From the NCBI RefSeq assembly GCF_014851395.1, contig NW_024041484.1:378499-442498 (forward strand): DNA of 64,000 nucleotides, written 5' to 3'. The notes beneath the pieces are model-generated. The model was given only the letters and a program-made list of their open reading frames with translations. It did not search any database and had not been told where the DNA came from. Numbering within the stretch: position 1 is the stretch's first letter; each line of letters starts with the position of its first letter. Below are positions 56,732-64,000 of this stretch, one piece after another. The stretch is from Micropterus salmoides (lineage: Eukaryota > Chordata > Actinopteri > Centrarchiformes > Centrarchidae). The position numbers and the translations under genes were made by a program.

Positions 56732-57070
56732 TTAAAGCTGCAAGCAGCGTTGGGCGGGCCCTCGCACTTGTAAGCGCGTCCGCGTGTGAGCCGGCCGAGT
56801 TGCATATTCTGGAGCTCTGCCGGTGCGGCTGTGAATTTCCTACGCGGTTATGTCGCCGCATGAAGGTGCTATATGTCACTTCCTGTGTCCCCTATGTGGA
56901 GCTACATAGCACTTGCCGCTATGAATATAAATCGGTATTGACGTGTAGATGTCTGGGGGTCAGAGAGTTATCAAGCACGCAAAGTTTGGTTCAGATGTGA
57001 GCATGTACACTGAACAATAATGTACCCAAACAATAAAATAAATTCCTTTTATATTTCCCTGCCTTGTTGT

Positions 57071-57347
57071 TTATGTGTACATACAGAGGAAGAATGTGAT
57101 AACAGCACACATTTCATCGTTACTGTGTGCTGTACCGCAGTTCTGTGTCCATGCATGCAGCAAACTGAAAGCACTGTCTGTCGGAGCGTCTACGTGAAAA
57201 GAGAAGGAAGACATGGCTGGTAGTGACTTCAGAGTTGTTAAACACCTCAGCGCACTGAAGGAAGCCATCTGACTGTGTGAGGGGCAAGATCGTTGATGTC
57301 TGCAGGCAGAGTAGGCCTAGAGCTCTCCTGTCTGACTGGTCCACCAA
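57071..57347 (-). pseudogene. insert ORF, C-terminally cut copy in member E
   Basis: The shared internal deletion of about 0.85 kb removes the sequence beyond DTELRY. It leaves ILPLTQSDGFLQCAEVFNNS, a frameshifted middle (SEVTTSHVFLLFSRR), and a new short end. Confidence 0.45.
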
Positions 57348-58203
57348 TAGCAGAGAAGATGACCCCTTGAGACACAGCCCCTCCTCATTTGCATAATGAG
57401 TCAGAAATGCATACAGAAATTTAAAAAGGACAGGCAGAAATAAATACCATGGGTGAAAATAAATAAGGTAGAAAAATACAAAGGAAGAATAAAACAGACA
57501 AAAATATTAAAACACACACATAAATAAATATATTAAAAAAATTAGTAATAAATAAAGTTGAAGATTATAAGAGAATAAATAATAAGGTAATTATAACAAA
57601 GGTGAATAAGTAAAGGCACTAATTAAAATATATACATTTATGTCTCCTTGTATAATTTAATTAATACCAACATTTATTTATTTACTTTATTTTTTTGTGT
57701 ATTTAATTGGAAGCTTATTTATTTATTGAGCATTTATTTATTTCTGTATTTATTTCTGACTGTGTCAGGATCGGTCCTCCATAGCGGGGTGGGAGAGTTA
57801 TCAAGCACGTAAAGTTTGGTTCAGATGTTAGCATGTACACTGAAGTTACAACAACTTCCTGTGTCATGGCGAAGACTTGATCTTTGACGCCACGCCACGG
57901 ACACACCCATCGACGAAAACTCGCAAATAGCACAACTTTTCATCTTCAATGCCTTTAGAAGGCACAGCACAAATTTGAAGTCGGTCGGACTAAATCCCTA
58001 GGAGGAGTTCGTTAAAGTACGAAGTGTGTAAATCATCCAAAATTTGACGTAAAATTCAAAATGGCCGACTTCCTGTTGGGTTTAGGCTATGGCTCCAAGA
58101 GACTTTTTTGTGCGTCTGGACAAGATACACGTACCACAGAAAATTCGTGCACGTAGGTGAAACGTGCGGCGGGGGCTGCTTCGTTAAAAGTCACTTCCTG
58201 TTG

Positions 58204-58687
58204 CCAGCAGGTGGCGCTATGACTGTGGGTGAATGTCAGCATGTACATGTGTTCAGGGCGGGACTCTCATCCTACATGTACAGTTTGGTCCAGATGTGAG
58301 CATGTACACTGAAGTTACGACAACTTCCGTGTCATGGCGAAGAGTTGATCTTTGACGCCACGCCACGGACACGCCCATTGACGAAAACTTGCAAATAGCA
58401 CAACTTTTCATCTTCAATGCCTTTAGAAGGCACAGCAGAAATTTGAGGTCGGTCGGACTAAATCCCTAGGAGGAGTTCGTTAAAGTACGAAGTGTGTAAA
58501 TCATCCAAAATTTGACGTAAAATTCAAAATGGCCGACTTCCTGTTGGGTTTAGGCTATGGCTCCAAGAGACTTTTTTGTGCGTCTGGACAAGATACACGT
58601 ACCACAGAAAATTCGTGCACGTAGGTGAAACATGCGGCGGGGGCTGCTTCGTTAAAGGTCACTTTCTATTGCCAGCAGGTGGCGCTA
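58204..58687 (+). promoter_or_regulatory. two CTCF-consensus-like motifs in member E
   Basis: CCAGCAGGTGGCGCTA at 58204-58219 and 58672-58687, forward. Confidence 0.6.
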
Positions 58688-60450
58688 TGACTGTGGGTGA
58701 ATGTCGGCATGTACATGTGTTCAGGGCGGGACTCTCATCCTAGATGTACAGTTTGGTCCAGATGTGAGCATGTACACTGAAGTTACAACAACTTCCTGTT
58801 TCATGCGAATCATCGACGCCACGGACACGCCCATTGACGAAAACGCGCAAATAGCACAACTTTTCATCGTCAATGCCTTTAGAAGGCACAGCAGAAATTT
58901 GACGTCGATCCGACTAAATCCCTAGGAGGAGTTCGTTAAAGTACGAAGTGTGTAAATCATCCAAAATGGCCGTAAAATTCAAAATGGCCGACTTCCTGTT
59001 GACTTTAGGCTATGGGTTCTTGAGGCTTTTTTGTGCGTCTTGATATGATACATGTCCCCAGAAAATTTCGTACATGTAGGTTGAACGTGAACGAGGGGCT
59101 AATTTTTTCCAATTTTCTAGGTGGCGCTAGCGAGTCATTTTGCAACGCCCATGTGCGAAACTTGTAGAATACGAAATTTTTCACCGGTTCTGACATGTTT
59201 GCAAATTTTGGTGAGTTTTCGAGAATGTTTAGGCCATGTCAGTTGAGCCTACTTTGCAGAAAAAAGAAAAAAAAAAAAAAAAATTAAAGCTGCAAGCAGC
59301 GTTGGGCGGGCCCTCGCACTTGTAAGCGCGTCCGCGCGTGAGCCGGCCGAGTTGCACATTCTGGAGCTCTGCCGGTGCGGCTGTGAATTTCCTACGCGGT
59401 TCCGACGCCGCATGAATGTGCTATATGTCACTTCCTGTGTCCCCTATGTGGAGCTACATAGCACTTGCCGCTATGAATATAAATCGGTATTGACGTGTAG
59501 ATGTCTGCGGGGTGGGAGAGTTATCAAGCACGTAAAGTTTGTTTCAGATGTGACATGTACACTGAACAATAATGTACCCAAACAATAAAATAAATTCCTT
59601 TTATATTTCCCTGCCTTGTTGTTTATGTGTACATACAGAGGAAGAATGTGAGAACAGCACACATTTCATCGTTACTGTGTGTTAGAGCATGGGAGAACAG
59701 TGGATACTTTTAATACAGCCCACACCCCTAATACTGTGTAACTATAACAAGTAGAGAACAGAAGAAAAAGATGTTCTTTCTTTACAACTGTCTGCATAGC
59801 TTATTCATATTGTGTAATGAATGAAAATAAATAGGCCTACTAGGCTCCTCTCTACTTTGACATTTAAGATTAGCTTGTTTGATCCACCTTCATACACATG
59901 TGACATTACTGTACAACTTGAGAAAGGTGAGTTGTTTTCTGCTCCAGCCTGCCTAAAAGAAAAGCGTTTTGGGATTAAATGGACTTTATTAGCTGCTGCA
60001 GTGCAGGATGAACTCAGAATAGACCCATTTCTCACCTTATTATTCTAAATCATGCAACGAAGAAGAAGAAATGCATAAGAAATCCTGGGACAAAATCTGT
60101 CCACAAATACTGTACAGCATGTAGTCTGATGAACAAGACTTGTGTTATAGCTGACTTGGGCAGTGAAATGTTTAATTTTTAATTCATGTGGTCATAGTTG
60201 TCCACAACTCAAATCAGAATATAAGAAGAAATGTTTTATACCACCTCAAGAAGGCTTCCTATCAGAAAGGTAGGAAGGTATTTCAAATGTACAACTGCAG
60301 TACTTAAATCTAAGTAAAGTAATTTCCCTGACATTACTGTGTTACGCATGTAACAGGTTTTATACTTCCTGTGAGTATAATCCAATCAATCTTATTTTCA
60401 TACTGTATATCCGTTGTGTAATTTGATAAATTGTGTTGTATGTGTCGTCG

Positions 60451-60918
60451 CTACTGAGACTCTTGCAGAGAAGACTCTGACTGCAACATGCGTCTTTGTA
60501 AAGAGAGAAACGGACAGAAAAAGTCTCTAACTCTGCCTGTCAGCTCGCTCTGCTCCGTTAAAACTGAATTTACCATACAGAATTGAATACGAGTGCACTC
60601 CAGATTTAGCTGCAGCCAGCTGACCGTGTGCTTCTCCCTATACCGCAGTTCTGTGTCCATGCATGCAGCAAACTGAAAGCACTGTCTGTCGGAGCGTCTA
60701 CGTGAAAAGAGAAGGAAGACATTGCTGGTAGTATTGTCTTCAGAGTTGTTAAACACCTCAGCGCACTGAAGGAAGCCATCTGACTGTGTGAGGGGCAAGA
60801 TCGTTGATGTCTGCAGGCAGAGTAGGAGCTCTCCTGTCTGACTGGTCCACCAATAGCAGAGAAGATGACCCCTTGAGACACAGCCCCTCCTCATTTGCAT
60901 AATGAGGCAGAAATGCAT
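60451..60918 (-). CDS. unrecognised insert ORF, copy in member F (155 aa)
   Basis: It is collinear with 25666-26247 from the start region through FLSLQRRMLQSESSL and then ends early (QESQ). Across the shared frame the two copies show almost no differences, which suits either recent duplication or constraint. See the member B entry for motifs, the octamer and CCAAT boxes, and alternative starts. Confidence 0.3.
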   Translation of the reverse strand: MHFCLIMQMRRGCVSRGHLLCYWWTSQTGELLLCLQTSTILPLTQSDGFLQCAEVFNNSEDNTTSNVFLLFSRRRSDRQCFQFAACMDTELRYREKHTVSWLQLNLECTRIQFCMVNSVLTEQSELTGRVRDFFCPFLSLQRRMLQSESSLQESQ

Positions 60919-61691
60919 ACAAAAATTTAAAAAGACAGGCAGAAATAAATACCATGGGTGAAAATAAATAAGGTAAATAAATACAAAGGAAGAATAAAAC
61001 AGACAAAAATATTAAAACACACACATAAATAAATACATTAAAAAAATTAGTAATAAATAAAGTTGAATAAACAAATAAGGTAATTATAACAAAGGTGAAT
61101 AAGTAAAGGCACTAATTAAAATATACATTTATGTCTCCTTGTATAATTTAATTACTACCTACATTTATTTATTTACTTTATTTTTTTGTGTATTTAATTG
61201 GATGCTTATTTATTTATTGAGCATTTATTTATTTCTGTATTTATTTCTGGCTGTGTCAGGATCGGTCCTCCATAGCGGGGTGGGAGAGTTATCAAGCACG
61301 TAAAGTTTGGTTCAGATGTGAGCATGTACACTGAAGTTACAACAACTTCCTGTGTCATGGCGAAGACTTGATCTCTGACGCCACGCCACGGACACACCCA
61401 TTGACGAAAACTCGCAAATAGCACAACTTTTCATCTTCAATGCCTTTAGAAGGCACAGCACAAATTTGAAGTCGGTCGGACTAAATCCCTAGGAGGAGTT
61501 CGTTAAAGTACGAAGTGTGTAAATCATCCAAAATTTGACGTAAAATTCAAAATGGCCGACTTCCTGTTGTTTAGGCATCGCTCCAAGAGGCTTTTTTGTG
61601 CGTCTGGACAAGATACACGTACCACAGAAAATTCGTGCACGTAGGTGAAACGTGCGGCGGGGGCTGCTTCGTTAAAAGTCACTTCCTGTTG

Positions 61692-62639
61692 CCAGCAGGT
61701 GGCGCTATGACTGTGGGTGAATGTCAGCATGTACATGTGTTCAGGGCGGGACTCTCATCCTACATGTACAGTTTGGTGCAGATGTGAGCATGTACACTGA
61801 AGTTACGACAACTTCCGTGTCATGGCGAAGAGTGATCTTTGACGCCACGCCACGGACACGCCCATTGACGAAAACTTGCAAATAGCACAACTTTTCATCT
61901 TCAATGCCTTTAGAAGGCACAGCAAAATTTGAGGTCGGTCGGACTAAATCCCTAGGAGGAGTTCGTTAAAGTACGAAGTGTGTAAATCATCCAAAATTTG
62001 ACGTAAAATTCAAAATGGCCGACTTCCTGTTGGTTTAGGCTATGGCTCCAAGAGACTTTTTTGTGCGTCTGGACAAGATACACGTACCACAGAAAATTCG
62101 TGCACGTAGGTGAAACGTGCGGCGGGGGCTGCTTCGTTAAAAGTCACTTCCTGTTGCCAGCAGGTGGCGCTATGACTGTGGGTGAATGTCAGCATGTACA
62201 TGTGTTCAGGGCGGGACTCTCATCCTACATGTACAGTTTGGTCCAGATGTGAGCATGTACACTGAAGTTACGACAACTTCCGTGTCATGGCGAAGAGTTG
62301 ATCTTTGACGCCACGCCACGGACACGCCCATTGACGAAAACTTGCAAATAGCACAACTTTTCATCTTCAATGCCTTTAGAAGGCACAGCACAAATTTGAG
62401 GTCGGTCGGACTAAATCCCTAGGAGGAGTTCGTTAAAGTACGAAGTGTGTAAATCATCCAAAATTTGACGTAAAATTCAAAATGGCCGACTTCCTGTTGG
62501 ATTTAGGCATGGCTCCAAGAGACTTTTTTGTGCGTCTGGACAAGATACACGTACCACAGAAAATTCGTGCACGTAGGTGAAACGTGCGGCGGGGGCTGCT
62601 TCGTTAAAGGTCACTTTCTGTTGCCAGCAGGTGGCGCTA
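61692..62639 (+). promoter_or_regulatory. three CTCF-consensus-like motifs in member F
   Basis: CCAGCAGGTGGCGCTA at 61692-61707, 62157-62172 and 62624-62639, forward, spaced 465-467 bp. Confidence 0.6.
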
Positions 62640-63281
62640 TGACTGTGGGTGAATGTCGGCATGTACATGTGTTCAGGGCGGGACTCTCATCCTAGATGTA
62701 CAGTTTGGTCCAGATGTGAGCATGTACACTGAAGTTACAACAACTTCCTGTTTCATGCGAATCATCGACGCCACGGACACGCCCATTGACGAAAACGCGC
62801 AAATAGCACAACTTTTCATCGTCAATGCCTTTAGAAGGCACAGCAGAAATTTGACGTCGATCCGACTAAATCCCTAGGAGGAGTTCGTTAAAGTACGAAG
62901 TGTGTAAATCATCCAAAAATGGCCGTAAAATTCAAAATGGCCGACTTCCTGTTGACTTTAGGCTATGGGTTCTTGAGGCTTTTTTGTGCGTGATATGATA
63001 CATGTCCCCAGAAAATTTCGTACATGTAGGTTGAACGTGAACGAGGGGCTAATTTTTTCCAATTTTCTAGGTGGCGCTAGCGAGTCATTTTGCAACGCCC
63101 ATGTGCGAAACTTGTAGAATACGAAATTTTTCACCGGTTCTGACATGTTTGCAAATTTTGGTGAGTTTTCGAGATGTTTAGGCCATGTCATTTGGGCCTA
63201 CTTTGCAGAAAAAAAAAAAAAAAAAAAAAAAAATCCGAGCAAATTCAATAGGGACCTCACACGGTCGTGCTCGGGCCCTAA

Positions 63282-64000
63282 TTAAAGCTGCAAGCAGCGT
63301 TGGGCGGGCCCTCGCACTTATAAGCGCGTCCGCGTGTGAGCCGGCCGAGTTGCATATTCTGGAGCTCTGCCGGTGCGGCTGTGAATTTGCTACGCGGTTA
63401 TGACGCCACATGAAGGTGTTATATGTCACTTCCTGTGTCCCCTATGTGGAGCTACATAGCACTTGCCGCTATGAATATAAATCGGTGTTGGCGTGTAGAT
63501 GTCTGCGGGGTGGGAGAGTTATCAAGCACGTAAAGTTTGTTTCAGATGTGAGCATGTACACTGAACAATAATGTACCCAAACAATAAAATAAATTCCTTT
63601 TATATTTCCCTGCCTTGTTGTTTATGTGTACATACAGAGGAAGAATGTGAGAACAGCACACATTTCATCGTTACTGTGTGCTGTACCGCAGTTCTGTGTC
63701 CATGCATGCAGCAAACTGAAAGCACCGTCTGTCGGAGCGTCTATGTGAAAAGAGAAGGAAGACATTGCTGGTAGTATTGTCTTCAGAGTTGTTAAACACC
63801 TCAGCGCACTGAAGGAAGCCATCTGACTGTGTGAGGGGCAAGATCGTTGATGTCTGCAGGCAGAGTAGGAGCTCTCCTGTCTGACTGGTCCACCAATAGC
63901 AGAGAAGATGACCCCTTGAGACACAGCCCTCCTCATTTGCATAATGAGGCAGAAATGCATACAAAAATTTAAAAAAGACAGGCAGAAATAAATACCATGG
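63282..64000 (+). mobile_element. composite repeat family, member G (head and short insert, cut by the window end)
   Basis: The head is at 63282-63565, and the insert from 63566 is of the short type. It carries the same internal deletion junction as member E (TTACTGTGTG joined to CTGTACCGCAG). The array continues beyond the window. Confidence 0.85.

Larger units (their letters stand above)
56732..59283 (+). mobile_element. composite repeat family, member E (short insert, two units, terminal unit)
   Basis: The head is at 56732-57014 and the shortened insert at 57015-57784. Units begin at 57822 and 58291 (468-469 bp each), and the terminal unit is at 58759-59262. The A tract runs straight into the next head with no 3' module. 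CTCF-like motifs lie at 58204-58219 and 58672-58687. Confidence 0.85.
59284..63281 (+). mobile_element. composite repeat family, member F (complete: full insert, three units, terminal unit, one 3' module)
   Basis: The head is at 59284-59565 and the full insert at 59566-61274. The repeated 60-bp head end follows. Units begin at 61313, 61779 and 62244, and the terminal unit is at 62711-63208. A run of about 25 A comes next, then one 3' module at 63234-63281. CTCF-like motifs are at 61692-61707, 62157-62172 and 62624-62639. This is the cleanest complete member in the window. Confidence 0.88.

Noticed and set aside
27381..62252. Recurrent 60-63 aa ORFs in each 465-bp unit on both strands (for example the plus-strand MCVWTRYTYHRKF type)
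   Set aside because: They recur because the unit recurs. Neighbouring units break them with single-base indels, the opposite strand is equally open, and no domain or start context is present.
23616..64000. CRISPR array
   Set aside because: The repeats are about 465 bp, directly adjacent without unique spacers, in a vertebrate genome.

Overview
The window looks like intron-rich, transposon-dense teleost (probably percomorph) nuclear DNA. The evidence is vertebrate-type exons of one conserved gene with consensus splice sites, together with fish-type repeats: L1, L2 and Rex3/RTE LINEs, a 5S-derived SINE, CORE-SINEs, BEL/Pao, hAT MITEs, an ERV LTR, and long CA, TA and G tracts. There is no sign of bacterial organisation.

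The only host gene I can recognise is COG5, a subunit of the conserved oligomeric Golgi (COG) tethering complex. Nine coding exons are visible, each with matching splice sites and phases, but on opposite strands. Exons for the N-terminal part lie on the plus strand at 44614-53622. Exons for the next visible part of the protein lie on the minus strand at 12810-7327. The sets do not overlap in protein coverage. Between them lies a gap of exactly 500 N (30814-31313) inside near-identical repeats. The simplest reading is one COG5 gene on two contigs joined in the wrong relative orientation; a real inversion is the alternative.

Left part (1-23.6 kb): introns of the minus-strand COG5 segment and flank. 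It holds an L1 copy with an 18-bp target duplication, interrupted by a 5S-SINE that is itself split by a solo LTR with a 4-bp duplication; two CORE-SINEs; hAT-type MITEs with 8-bp duplications; a decayed BEL/Pao element; Rex3 pieces; and a microsatellite cluster with a G30 run.

Middle and right (23.6-35.5, 39.2-40.0, 47.3-47.7, 51.4-52.9 and 55.9-64.0 kb): one unusual composite repeat family. A full member has a head of about 280 bp (starting TTAAAGCTGCAAGCAGCG), a 0.8-1.7 kb insert carrying a minus-strand ORF, two to five tandem units of about 465 bp, a divergent terminal unit, an A/TA tract, and one to five copies of a 50-bp hairpin-bearing 3' module. Members follow one another head to tail, and some lie inverted. 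Every intact 465-bp unit carries a sequence matching the vertebrate CTCF consensus (14 forward, 1 inverted copy). Head-to-tail CTCF-like arrays in or beside a housekeeping gene are the most interesting observation after the split gene.

Other content: a 3.7-kb L2-type LINE on the minus strand (35.5-39.2 kb) with an esterase-domain ORF1 and a broken EN-RT ORF2, an L1 ORF2 3' fragment (41.6 kb), a COG5 promoter region with ETS and CRE-like motifs (44.59-44.61 kb), and intronic TE fragments. All identifications are by eye from translated motifs; no database search was possible.
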